Source of the DNA: Firmicutes bacterium ZCTH02-B6
GTDB taxonomy: Bacteria > Bacillota > Limnochordia > Limnochordales > ZCTH02-B6
Direction: 5' to 3'
Length of the DNA: 24,479 nt
Assembly (NCBI GenBank): GCA_002159155.1
Contig: LZRQ01000036.1
Location: 1 to 24,479, forward strand
Shown piece by piece: positions 6,837 through 14,505 of the stretch; positions within the stretch are counted from its first letter, which is position 1, and every line of letters starts with the position of its first letter. A program made the translations under genes and the position numbers. The notes beneath the pieces are model-generated. The model had not been told where the DNA came from, searched no databases, and was given only the letters and a program-made list of their open reading frames with translations.

Positions 6837-7646
6837 ATGCAGAACCTGACCCGTATTGTGCAGAGGCGAGTCACCGCGGTGGTGCGGGGCAGCCTGGCCC
6901 TGGTCCTGCTGCTCACACTGGCTTTTGGTGCGGGCGCGCAAGAGCTCACGGCCGACGAAATTTTGGACGAGCTGGAAGGGACGGCGTTTGTCGGCAGCGG
7001 CAGTGCCACCATCGAGCTCATCACGATCAACGCTCGCGGCCAGGAGCGGTCGAACCGGTTGGCGTTTTACCGGCAAGAGACGGCTTACGGCGCCAACCAG
7101 CTGCTGGAGTACTTGTCGCCCGCGGACGTGGCCGGCACCAAGTTCCTGACGGTCGACGACGAGAGCGGCGAGACCTTGATGTGGCTGTACCTGCCTGCCC
7201 TGGGCCGGGAGCGGCGCATCGCGGGCAGCGCCACGCAGGACAACTTCATGGGGACCGACTTCACGTTTGAGGAGATCGGCAGCCTGGGCAACTTCGCGAC
7301 CGACTTTGACGCGGAACGGCTGGCGGACGAGAAGTACCAGGATTGGGACACCTATGTCCTCCGGCTTACGCCCCAGAGCGCGGACAGCAAGTACAGCGCC
7401 GTCAAGATGTGGGTGTGGAAGGAACACTTCGTCCCGGTACGCGTGGAGTTTTACAACCGCCAGGGCAAGCTGGACAAGGTGCTCATCAACGAGGACTTGC
7501 GGCCGGACGCGAGCGGCCGTTGGCAGCCGTACCTGATTACTATGCGCAACGAGAACACGGGCAGCCGGACAGTCATCCGGGTGCTGGAAACCAGCGCTGA
7601 ACCGGTGCCCGATGACTACTTCACGCTGCGCTACTTGCGCCGGTAA
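6837..7646 (+). CDS. outer membrane lipoprotein-sorting-like (LolA-fold) exported protein
   Basis: A 269-residue protein with a clear signal peptide: positive MQNLTRIVQRRVTAVVRG, hydrophobic SLALVLLLTLAFG, cleavage after AGA (about residue 35) before QELTADEILDEL. The mature part is beta-rich and fits the family usually annotated as outer membrane lipoprotein-sorting protein, a LolA/LppX-like half-barrel that carries lipidated or hydrophobic cargo; features are FLTVDDESGETLMWLYLPALGRERRI and the NFMGTDFTFEEI segment typical of the group. There is no Cys at the cleavage site, so it should be a soluble periplasmic protein. AGGAGG (6824-6829) is 7 nt before ATG6837. It sits 68 bp after the RND gene and 51 bp before the barrel gene, in one direction, as the periplasmic link of the set. 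Confidence 0.85.
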   Translation: MQNLTRIVQRRVTAVVRGSLALVLLLTLAFGAGAQELTADEILDELEGTAFVGSGSATIELITINARGQERSNRLAFYRQETAYGANQLLEYLSPADVAGTKFLTVDDESGETLMWLYLPALGRERRIAGSATQDNFMGTDFTFEEIGSLGNFATDFDAERLADEKYQDWDTYVLRLTPQSADSKYSAVKMWVWKEHFVPVRVEFYNRQGKLDKVLINEDLRPDASGRWQPYLITMRNENTGSRTVIRVLETSAEPVPDDYFTLRYLRR

Positions 7647-7697
7647 GGCCGGCGCTGGGCGCGGCAACAGCAGATGGCGATGGAGGAGGGATTAAAT

Positions 7698-8975
7698 GTG
7701 CGGTCATTGCGGAGCGTACCGGCGTGGACGTGGGTAGCCGTTCTCGCCCTGCTGCTGGCGATGGTGCCGGGGGCGTCCGCCCAGCAGGCGACCGTGCGGG
7801 GAAACGCAGGGTACCAGCTGGCGTATGGCTATGAGTCGGGGGAGATCGCTGAGAGCGTCCTCAACATCGAGTTGAGCCTGGAGCAGCGGCTCGGCTTCGA
7901 CGGCAAGCTGCACATCGGATTCGACGGCCTCGTCCCGTTGAACGGCGGCGATGCCCGGTTTGACGTGGGCGAGGCGTATGTGGACTGGTATTTCGATACC
8001 ACCGACTGGCGTGTTGGCCGCCAGGTCATCAACTGGGGCACCGCGGACGGGTTTAACCCGACGAGCGTCATCAATCCGCGGGGCGCTTTGTCTCCTGCCG
8101 CCTTGGCTAAAGGCGAGCTGGAGGGGGAGCCGGTGCTGGCGGTGCAAGGCTCTTATTACTTGCCCTCGGGCGGTAGCCTAACGGGCGTCGCCGTGGCCGA
8201 GTTCGTGCCCGCAGCGGGGGCGGACGATATGCTGGCCGCCATCGCGGCCGGCGTGAGCGCTGGGCTGGGCGGTTTGCCGGTAGACGTGGAGCGTCCCGCA
8301 CCCGTGCCGTCGGATGGGTCGCAGATTGAGTGGGCCGTGCGCGGCGACTGGCTCGTGGGTAATCACAACGTTTACGTGAGCTACTTCCGCGGGTGGGACG
8401 ACTATCCCGCGGCGTGGCTCGAGTACACCCCCGGCATGCCGCCCGTGGCCAAGATCGCGACTCAATACCGCCGGGTGCATGAGTTTGGCCTGGCCACCGC
8501 GGGTACCATCGGCGGCGCAGGCTTTTGGACGGAACTGTCCTACGCCGTCCCTGAGAAGCTGGCCGTGCTCGACGGGCCCGGGGCCATTTCCTCCAACGAG
8601 GGATATGTGGAGGCCGTTGTCGGGGCCGACTACACGTTCCGCAACGGGGTCATGGTGTCGGGCCAGGTGATCTACAATGGCGGCGGATCCCTTCTGATGC
8701 CTTACAAGGAGCCTGGCGCCGCGGCGCAACCCCAAACGTATCTGCTGGGGATCGCCCGCTACTCGCCTGAGGTCGGGCACAACTTGGAGGGCATTTTGCT
8801 GGCCAACGCCACGGACGGCGGTATCATCGCCGCGGGCCGCTACACCTATGAGATGACGCAGGCGGTGAAGTTGACCGCTGGCCTGTCTCACGTCATGGCC
8901 GACGCGGGCGCGGAGTTTGCCGCGCTCAAGTCCGCGGCCAATCTGGTGACGGCCGGCGTCGAGGTCAGCTTCTAG
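7698..8975 (+). CDS. putative outer-membrane beta-barrel protein (DUF1302-like)
   Basis: A 425-residue exported protein. The signal peptide runs to about residue 29 (AWTWVAVLALLLAMVPGASA, then QQATVRG). The mature chain alternates polar and hydrophobic residues in short strands and ends in GVEVSF, a C-terminal Phe strand like the beta-signal of outer-membrane barrels. A segment DWRVGRQVINWGTADGFNP followed by TSVINPRG matches the conserved box of DUF1302/alginate-export-like barrels found beside MMPL transporters in diderm bacteria. GGAGGAGGG (7682-7690) is 7 nt before GTG7698, so that start beats ATG7674, which has no such site. It is the last gene of the RND/LolA-like set and would be its outer-membrane component. 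The barrel call rests on pattern, not on a search. Confidence 0.75.
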   Translation: MRSLRSVPAWTWVAVLALLLAMVPGASAQQATVRGNAGYQLAYGYESGEIAESVLNIELSLEQRLGFDGKLHIGFDGLVPLNGGDARFDVGEAYVDWYFDTTDWRVGRQVINWGTADGFNPTSVINPRGALSPAALAKGELEGEPVLAVQGSYYLPSGGSLTGVAVAEFVPAAGADDMLAAIAAGVSAGLGGLPVDVERPAPVPSDGSQIEWAVRGDWLVGNHNVYVSYFRGWDDYPAAWLEYTPGMPPVAKIATQYRRVHEFGLATAGTIGGAGFWTELSYAVPEKLAVLDGPGAISSNEGYVEAVVGADYTFRNGVMVSGQVIYNGGGSLLMPYKEPGAAAQPQTYLLGIARYSPEVGHNLEGILLANATDGGIIAAGRYTYEMTQAVKLTAGLSHVMADAGAEFAALKSAANLVTAGVEVSF

Positions 8976-9044
8976 ACCAAGTTTTTGGTCCAAACCGACC
9001 GTGGCGCATCGCAGGAGGAACCTCTTATTCCTGTGCGCGCGAAG

Positions 9045-9077
9045 GAGGCCGGGCCCCTCGTCGGGTCCGGCCTCTTT
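9045..9077. terminator. intrinsic terminator between convergent genes
   Basis: A 12-bp stem (9045-9056 with 9063-9074, one G-T pair) around loop CTCGTC, followed on the plus strand by TTTG. It follows the barrel gene and is shared with the convergent minus-strand gene ending at 9123. A smaller hairpin GACCAA-GTTT-TTGGTC (8975-8990) overlaps the barrel stop codon. Confidence 0.7.
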
Positions 9078-9122
9078 GTGTGGCGTGGGCGTACGCGGCG
9101 GTCTGCTGGTTGGCAGGCCGGC

Positions 9123-10781
9123 TCAAGCCGTCAACAGCTGGAACTCGCCCTGGGGACGGCCGAAATAGTAGCCCTGGCCGCAGGTGATGCCGAATTCGCG
9201 GAGGATGCTGGCGGTGGCCGCGTCCTCGATGCCTTCGGCAACCGTTAAGAGGCCAAATGCGTCGGCCAACAAGGTGATGGCTTGCACCATCGCCCGGTGA
9301 CGCTGGTTGCCGCGCAGGTCCCGCACGAGCCCTCCGTCGATCTTGATCCCGTCCACCTGCAGGTGGCGCAAGTACGCGAAGGAGTTGAAACCGGCACCGA
9401 AGTCGTCCAAAAGGACGCGCACCGACGCGCGGCGGAGCCGGTCGATGGCTTTGCGAGCCATGTTGAGGTCGTGAATCACGGCGGTTTCCGTCAGCTCAAG
9501 CCCCAGGCGGGCGGCGGCGCTGCCTAGCTTCGCGAGCTCGTCCAAGAGCCATCCGATCAGGTCCTCGTCGTTAAAGGCGTGGCCGGAGACGTTGATCGTC
9601 AGGCTGATGTCCGGCTTGTCCCGCAATGTGCGCAAGGTGTCTTCCATCACCCAGCGGTCGATCTCGTTCATGAATCCGGCCAACTCCGCCAAGCCAAGGA
9701 ACTCGCCCGCGGACACGACCCGGCCGTCGGCCTCCCGCAAGCGCAGCAGGCTCTCGTAGGCATACGTGCGCCGGTCGGCCAAACAGACGATGGGCTGGTA
9801 GTGTAGGAGAAGGCGGTTCTCCATCAGCGCCTGACGTACCCGTTGCGCGGCCGCAAACTCGGCGCTGATCCGCCCGCTTTGGGGCCCCATGGGTTGCACC
9901 ACTTGAACCCGGTTTCCGCCCCGCAGTTTCGCCTGGTACATGGCCGCGTCCGCATGGGAGAGCAACTGCTCGACGCTGAGGGAACTGTGCACCGGGACCA
10001 GGCCGATGCTGACGGTTGTAAAGACGCTGTCGCCGTTGACGTTTACGGGCGTCTGGCTGACCACTTGCCGGAGCCGCTGCGCTGTCCTCACCGCCTGGTC
10101 CATATTCGCGTCGTGCAGCAAAATCGCAAACTCATCGCCTGCCACCCGGGCCAGGAGATCCTGCGGGTGCAGGTGGGCCTTGAGGCGCTGCGCCAAGCCG
10201 ACGAGCACTTTGTCACCGGCGGAATGGCCCAGCGAGTCGTTGACCATCTTGAGGTTGTCCATGTCCAAGAGCAGCAGGGCGCTCTCGGATCCATGGGCCG
10301 AACGGGCGATGGCCGCCTCGAGGGCTGTGTGCAAGGCCCGGCGGTTAGGCAGGTCCGTCAGCGGGTCGTGGGTGGCGAGGTATTGGAGTTGTTCCTCTTG
10401 AATTTTTCGCTGCGTGATATCCCGCTTGATCGCGATGAAGTGGGTGACTTGCCCGCCGGTGAGCACAGGCGTGATGGTCTGTTCCTCCACGTACAGGGAA
10501 CCGTCTTTGCGACGGTTGACGACTTGTCCCTGCCACGGCTCGCCCGCCAGAACAGTCCGCCACATCTGGGCATAAAACTGGTCGTCGTGGTGACCGGACC
10601 GCAGGATCCTTGGCGTTTGTCCGATCACTTCTTCTGCCGTGTAGCCTGTCAGCTTGGTGAAAGCCGGATTTACCCATAGGATGCGGCCGTTCCGGTCCGT
10701 GATCACGACCGCGTTGGCCGCAGCGTCTAGGGCGATGGCTTTCAGCTCCATTAGGCCCGCCGGCGCGGACGCCTCGTTCAT
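9123..10781 (-). CDS. PAS-GGDEF-EAL cyclic-di-GMP protein
   Basis: A 552-residue soluble protein with no membrane segment. PAS/PAC at about 12-128 (ALDAAANAVVITDRNGRILWVNPAF, FIAIKRDITQRK); GGDEF at about 133-295 with DPLTDLPNRRAL and the signature altered to AGDEF (214-218); no RxxD inhibitory site precedes it (HPQD occurs there). EAL at about 312-552 with ESLLR (E343) for EALLR, and the metal and catalytic set otherwise kept: INVSG, ELTE, LLDDFGAGFNS, IKIDGG, AEGIED, QGYYFGRP. The phosphodiesterase half is therefore likely active; the cyclase half may be weak or act as a GTP-binding regulator, although some AGDEF proteins are active. GGGAGA lies 5 nt before ATG10781. It is transcribed alone, after a 139-bp gap from the 88-residue gene. 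The PAS ligand is unknown. Confidence 0.93.
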   Translation of the reverse strand: MNEASAPAGLMELKAIALDAAANAVVITDRNGRILWVNPAFTKLTGYTAEEVIGQTPRILRSGHHDDQFYAQMWRTVLAGEPWQGQVVNRRKDGSLYVEEQTITPVLTGGQVTHFIAIKRDITQRKIQEEQLQYLATHDPLTDLPNRRALHTALEAAIARSAHGSESALLLLDMDNLKMVNDSLGHSAGDKVLVGLAQRLKAHLHPQDLLARVAGDEFAILLHDANMDQAVRTAQRLRQVVSQTPVNVNGDSVFTTVSIGLVPVHSSLSVEQLLSHADAAMYQAKLRGGNRVQVVQPMGPQSGRISAEFAAAQRVRQALMENRLLLHYQPIVCLADRRTYAYESLLRLREADGRVVSAGEFLGLAELAGFMNEIDRWVMEDTLRTLRDKPDISLTINVSGHAFNDEDLIGWLLDELAKLGSAAARLGLELTETAVIHDLNMARKAIDRLRRASVRVLLDDFGAGFNSFAYLRHLQVDGIKIDGGLVRDLRGNQRHRAMVQAITLLADAFGLLTVAEGIEDAATASILREFGITCGQGYYFGRPQGEFQLLTA

Positions 10782-10920
10782 CGGAATCTCCCTTTTTGTC
10801 TGACCCCGCCTCCAAACTTTAGATTACCTCGGATTCCCACCAGCCGACCAGGGTCCTGTTTACCGACTTGGCAGGCACGTTGCCAGTGCAAGGGGGGTCG
10901 TTCGTCGTAGTCGTTTTCCC

Positions 10921-11187
10921 TCAAGCGACGGAAATGGTGACAGCGGTGGTGCGACCGAGGTTAACCTCGACCCCGTCTACGGTGCCTGAAACGCCGTCTG
11001 TGACCACTTCGAGACGATAGCGCCCGGCAAACAACAGCCGGGAGGTGAACTCCCCGTGGTCGTTGGTGGTCTGAAGGTCCACCACAATGCCGTCGTCGAT
11101 AATGCGCACCGAGGCGCCCTTCACCGGGCGGCCGTCGGCGCTCGTGACATGTCCGTGAATACGTCCTGGCGGTTCGGGTCGACTCAC
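10921..11187 (-). CDS. small carboxypeptidase-regulatory-like domain protein
   Basis: An 88-residue protein consisting of one beta-sandwich domain of the carboxypeptidase regulatory-like type: GRIHGHVTSADGRPVKGASVRI, then TNDHGEFTSRLLFAGRYRLEVV, then a final strand TTAVTISVA. Such domains are normally parts of large exported proteins; here there is no signal peptide and nothing else. The start is GTG11187, with GGGAGG 11 nt upstream. It lies 57 bp after the thiolase gene in the same direction, so the two are probably cotranscribed. The function is unknown; it might be a cytoplasmic binding module, or a fragment of a formerly longer protein. Confidence 0.75.
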   Translation of the reverse strand: MSRPEPPGRIHGHVTSADGRPVKGASVRIIDDGIVVDLQTTNDHGEFTSRLLFAGRYRLEVVTDGVSGTVDGVEVNLGRTTAVTISVA

Positions 11188-11244
11188 CCGCTGCGCGGCC
11201 TCCCTGTCCTGCGATAATGGCTCGAGGTTACGCCCGGTTGATGG

Positions 11245-12432
11245 TCACGCCTCGACCAGTTCGAGTACGATAGCTTCGCCCTGCCCGCCTCCGCTGCAGA
11301 TGCTTGCCAAACCAAACTGGACGCCCCGGCGCTGCATCTCTAGCGCCAAGGTGAGCACGATACGCGCCCCGCTGGCGCCGACCGGGTGGCCAAGGGCGAT
11401 GGCGCCACCGTTGACGTTGACAATCTCCGGGGTCCACTGACCAAGGCGCGTGCTCACCAGCGTCACAACGGCAAACGCCTCGTTGATCTCCACAAGGCCG
11501 ATGTCTTCACGGTTCAGACCGGCCTTGGCCAGGGCTTTCTCGGCGGCAAGGTGGGGCACGGTGGCCAGATACGGCGGCTCCGCGGACACGGTGGCAAAGG
11601 AACGGATTCGGGCCAGGGGCCGGCGCCCCTCTGCCCGGGCACGCGCCTCGGACATGAGCACCAATGCCGCTGCACCGTCGTTGATGCCAGGGGCGTTGCC
11701 GGCGGTGATGCAGCCGTCGGGAGCAAAAGCCGGCCGCAACCGCGCCAGCTTTTCGGGGCTTGTGTCCCGCCGGGGAGCTTCGTCGGTGTCAAACGCCCGC
11801 ACCCCGCCGCGGCCGTCGGGTACTTCCACCGGCGTAATCTCCAGCGCCATCCTGCCGCTGTCGATGGCGGAGATGGCCCTGACATGGCTGCGGTAGGCCC
11901 AGGCGTCCTGCTCCTCCCGGCTGACGCCGAACTCCCGGGCCATCCGCTCACCGTGATGGCCCATGTGGACGTTTTCGAAGGCGCACCACAAGCCGTCAAA
12001 CACCGTCGCATCCAGCATCTGGCCATGGCCCAGGCGGTGCCCAAACCTGGCCCCGGGCAAGAGGTACGGCCCGCGGCTCATGTTTTCCATGCCGCCGGCC
12101 ACCACGACGTCCGCCTCGCCCGCGCGGATGAGCACATCGCCCCAGTTGACGGCCCGCATGCCCGAGGCGCACACCTTGTTGATGGTTTCGGACGTGACGG
12201 TGACCGGCAGCCCAGCCCCCAAGCTGGCCTGTCGCGCCGGGATTTGCCCGGCGCCGGCTTGGACTACCATGCCCATGATGACGTTGTCTACCTGGTCGCC
12301 TGGCACTTGGGCTCGCGACAGGGCGGCGCGGATAGCCGCGGCGCCCAATTGAGGGGCGGGAACGTCTTTCAATGCGCCGCCCAGGACGCCAAAGGGTGTG
12401 CGCGCTCCGGCGAGGATGACCGTCGACGGCAT
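11245..12432 (-). CDS. acetyl-CoA C-acetyltransferase (thiolase)
   Basis: A 395-residue type II thiolase, full length for the family. It catalyses acetyl-CoA condensation to acetoacetyl-CoA or the reverse. The acyl-enzyme Cys is in KVCASGMRAV (C88); GHPVGASGARI provides the catalytic His and SICSGGGQGEA the second Cys near the end; NEAFA is present as well. I chose ATG12432 because AAGGAGGG lies 8 nt upstream and the thiolase fold starts at once with STVILAGARTPFG; the frame is open to 12480. An extended -10 promoter lies about 100 bp upstream. No other beta-oxidation or butanoate genes are in the window, so degradation or synthesis cannot be separated. The small gene at 10921 follows it. Confidence 0.95.
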   Translation of the reverse strand: MPSTVILAGARTPFGVLGGALKDVPAPQLGAAAIRAALSRAQVPGDQVDNVIMGMVVQAGAGQIPARQASLGAGLPVTVTSETINKVCASGMRAVNWGDVLIRAGEADVVVAGGMENMSRGPYLLPGARFGHRLGHGQMLDATVFDGLWCAFENVHMGHHGERMAREFGVSREEQDAWAYRSHVRAISAIDSGRMALEITPVEVPDGRGGVRAFDTDEAPRRDTSPEKLARLRPAFAPDGCITAGNAPGINDGAAALVLMSEARARAEGRRPLARIRSFATVSAEPPYLATVPHLAAEKALAKAGLNREDIGLVEINEAFAVVTLVSTRLGQWTPEIVNVNGGAIALGHPVGASGARIVLTLALEMQRRGVQFGLASICSGGGQGEAIVLELVEA

Positions 12433-12533
12433 GGTTGTCGTCCCTCCTTGAGCGGGATCAAGCACCGGACGCCGAGGCAATCTAACGCCAATCTTTCGGA
12501 AGAACAGGCACTTCGGGCGAGCAATACCACTTC

Positions 12534-12542
12534 ATTATATCA
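12534..12542 (-). promoter_or_regulatory. extended -10 promoter for the thiolase gene
   Basis: On the minus strand TGA-TATAAT (12542 to 12534) is a perfect extended -10. No good -35 is visible. The predicted start near 12527 gives a leader of about 95 nt before ATG12432. Confidence 0.55.
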
Positions 12543-12625
12543 CGTCTGGACGCAAACGAGCGTGCGCACGCCGCCGAAAGCCTCCGTGATGCCCGCAGGG
12601 CTCAAAGACGGAAGACGGCCCCGGG

Positions 12626-13570
12626 TTACCCGAGCCGACCCGACACGTAGGCGCTGGTCCGCTCGTCCTGCGGATTTTCAAACACCTGCTCCGTTGGACC
12701 GTATTCCACCACTTCGCCGTGGAGGAAGAAAGCGCACTGGTCTGACACCCGCCTCGCCTGGTGCATGTTGTGCGACACCAAGACGACGGTGTACTCCTTC
12801 TTCAGCTCCAACATCAACTCTTCAATTTTGGTCGACGCCCGCGGGTCCAGCGCGGACGTCGGTTCGTCCATGAGCAAAATGTCTGGTCGCACCGCCAGCG
12901 CCCGGGCGATGCACAGCCGCTGCTGCTGCCCGCCCGACAGGCGCAGCGCCGGTTCCTTCAGCCGATCTTTCACTTCGTCCCACAAGCCGGCTTTCATCAA
13001 GCTTTCCTCGGCCCGCTCCCGCTGCTCTTTGCGGGAAAGCCCGTGGCCACGCAAACCCCACGTGACGTTGGCCAAAATCGACAGCGGAAATGGATTGGGC
13101 CGCTGAAACACCATGCCGACGCGGCGGCGCAGCAGCACGGGATCGACGTCGGGAGCGTAGATGTCTCGCCCGTCCACCAGGACTTTGCCTTCGACGCGAA
13201 AACCGGGGATGTGGTCGTTCATCCGGTTCAGCGTGCGCAAAAACGTCGTCTTGCCGCAGCCCGACGGCCCGATGAGCGCGGTGAGGGAGCGCTGCGGCAG
13301 CTTTAAGCTGACGCCTTTCAGCACTTCGTTGTGGCCGTAATAAGTGCGCAAGTTTTCCGCCGCGATGATCGGGGCGGTGGACGTCTGCGCGCGGGCCGCC
13401 GCACCAGCGGATGCACCCGACGCTGCTCGCATCGAGGACGAGACCTCGGCGATGTCGGCCGCTGGCGCCGGCGCGACCGCGGCGCTGCCCAGCGTCATCG
13501 CCCGGCTCCCGACGGCCACGGAACCCGCCCGACCGTTTTCGTTGACACGTCGTTGTTCGAACAAGTTCAT
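12626..13570 (-). CDS. pstB: phosphate ABC transporter ATP-binding protein PstB
   Basis: A 314-residue ATPase of the high-affinity phosphate importer. The ABC core starts near residue 67 (IIAAENLRTYYGHNEVLKGVSL) with Walker A GPSGCGKT, the PstB-typical RMNDHIPGFRVEGKV, signature LSGGQQQR, Walker B ILLMDEPTSALDP and switch His in VSHNMHQARR. The family is usually about 250 residues; here about 60 extra N-terminal residues rich in Ala and Ser precede the core. ATG13570 has AAAGGAG upstream with 8 nt spacing, which supports translation of the extension; a shorter start from an internal ATG (MTLGSAAV) is possible. It is the last gene of the pst operon, 62 bp after pstA; no phoU follows. Confidence 0.95.
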   Translation of the reverse strand: MNLFEQRRVNENGRAGSVAVGSRAMTLGSAAVAPAPAADIAEVSSSMRAASGASAGAAARAQTSTAPIIAAENLRTYYGHNEVLKGVSLKLPQRSLTALIGPSGCGKTTFLRTLNRMNDHIPGFRVEGKVLVDGRDIYAPDVDPVLLRRRVGMVFQRPNPFPLSILANVTWGLRGHGLSRKEQRERAEESLMKAGLWDEVKDRLKEPALRLSGGQQQRLCIARALAVRPDILLMDEPTSALDPRASTKIEELMLELKKEYTVVLVSHNMHQARRVSDQCAFFLHGEVVEYGPTEQVFENPQDERTSAYVSGRLG

Positions 13571-13632
13571 TTCTCGTGCTCCTTTCAAAGCCCAGCGCAT
13601 CGAGCCGCTCCGCAACTCGTGAGTCCTTATGC

Positions 13633-14505
13633 TCAGCTCCGCTCGCCGTATTTTGAGCGGGCCAACGTGCGAGCGACGACGTTCGTCAGCAAAATGAGCG
13701 TCAGCAGCACGAACGCGCCGGCCCACGCCTGGGCGTTCCAGTCGTCAAACGGCGCGATCGCGTACGTGTACACTTGCACCGTCAGCGTCGAGATAGGCGC
13801 CAGCAGCCCTTGATGCCAAAAACGGTTGTTGAGGGCCGTGAAGAGCAGCGGCGCCGTTTCGCCCGCTAGGCGCGCGATGCCGAGCATGGCACCGGTGACG
13901 AGCGCGCCGCGGGCTGCATGTAAGATGACGCTCAGAATGACGCGCCAGCGGGGCTGCCCCAGGGCCATGGCGGCTTCGCGAATGTCGTCGGAGACGGTCA
14001 AAATCGCCTCTTCCGCCGTGCGGGCGACGAAAGGCACCAACATCATCGACAAGGCGACGGCGCCGGCGAAAGCCGAAAACGTCTGCATCGGCAAGACGAC
14101 GAGCGTGAAGGCAACGATGCCGACGACGATGGACGGGATGCCCTGCAACACGTCCGCCAAGAACCGCACGACTTTGCCGAACAAGTTGTTCCGGCCGTAC
14201 TCGGCCAGGTAAATGCCGGCCAGCACGCCGACGGGGATGCCCATCAGCGCCGCGAGGCCGACGACGATGCCCGAGCCGACGATGGAGTTAGCCATGCCGC
14301 CGCCTGATGCGCCGACGGGGGCGGGCGTTTTCATCAAAAAGTCCAGATTGACCGCGCCGATGCCTCGCCACGTGACGTAGCTTAAGATGCTGACGAGCGG
14401 GATGAGGGCGAGAACGACGCAGAGGCGCAGCAAAGCCGTCATCATCTGGTCTTTCAGTTTGCGGCGCCGATAAAGCCGCATGTAACGGTCCGTAGCCGCG
14501 TTCAT
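13633..14505 (-). CDS. pstA: phosphate ABC transporter permease PstA
   Basis: A 290-residue inner-membrane permease with six predicted membrane segments. TM1 is LLRLCVVLALIPLVSILSYV; the coupling loop EEAILTVSDDIREAAMALGQPRWRVI contains the EAA motif, and the PstA-typical GETAPLLFTALNNRFW follows. It begins at ATG14505 with a 4-bp ATGA overlap with pstC, a sign of translational coupling. The N-terminal MNAATDRYMRLYRRRKLKDQ is strongly basic and cytoplasmic. Together with PstC it forms the channel fed by PstS and driven by PstB. Confidence 0.95.
   Translation of the reverse strand: MNAATDRYMRLYRRRKLKDQMMTALLRLCVVLALIPLVSILSYVTWRGIGAVNLDFLMKTPAPVGASGGGMANSIVGSGIVVGLAALMGIPVGVLAGIYLAEYGRNNLFGKVVRFLADVLQGIPSIVVGIVAFTLVVLPMQTFSAFAGAVALSMMLVPFVARTAEEAILTVSDDIREAAMALGQPRWRVILSVILHAARGALVTGAMLGIARLAGETAPLLFTALNNRFWHQGLLAPISTLTVQVYTYAIAPFDDWNAQAWAGAFVLLTLILLTNVVARTLARSKYGERS

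Noticed and set aside
10790..10915. Possible c-di-GMP or cobalamin riboswitch upstream of the PAS-GGDEF-EAL gene
   Set aside because: Some short GC-rich pairings and a GGGAATCCGAGG string are present, but I could not build the conserved cores of either class.
12550..12625. Palindromes (for example GCGTGCGCACGC) after pstB
   Set aside because: No T-run follows on the minus strand and no known operator matches; such palindromes are expected by chance at this GC content. Read-through from pstB into the thiolase gene remains possible.
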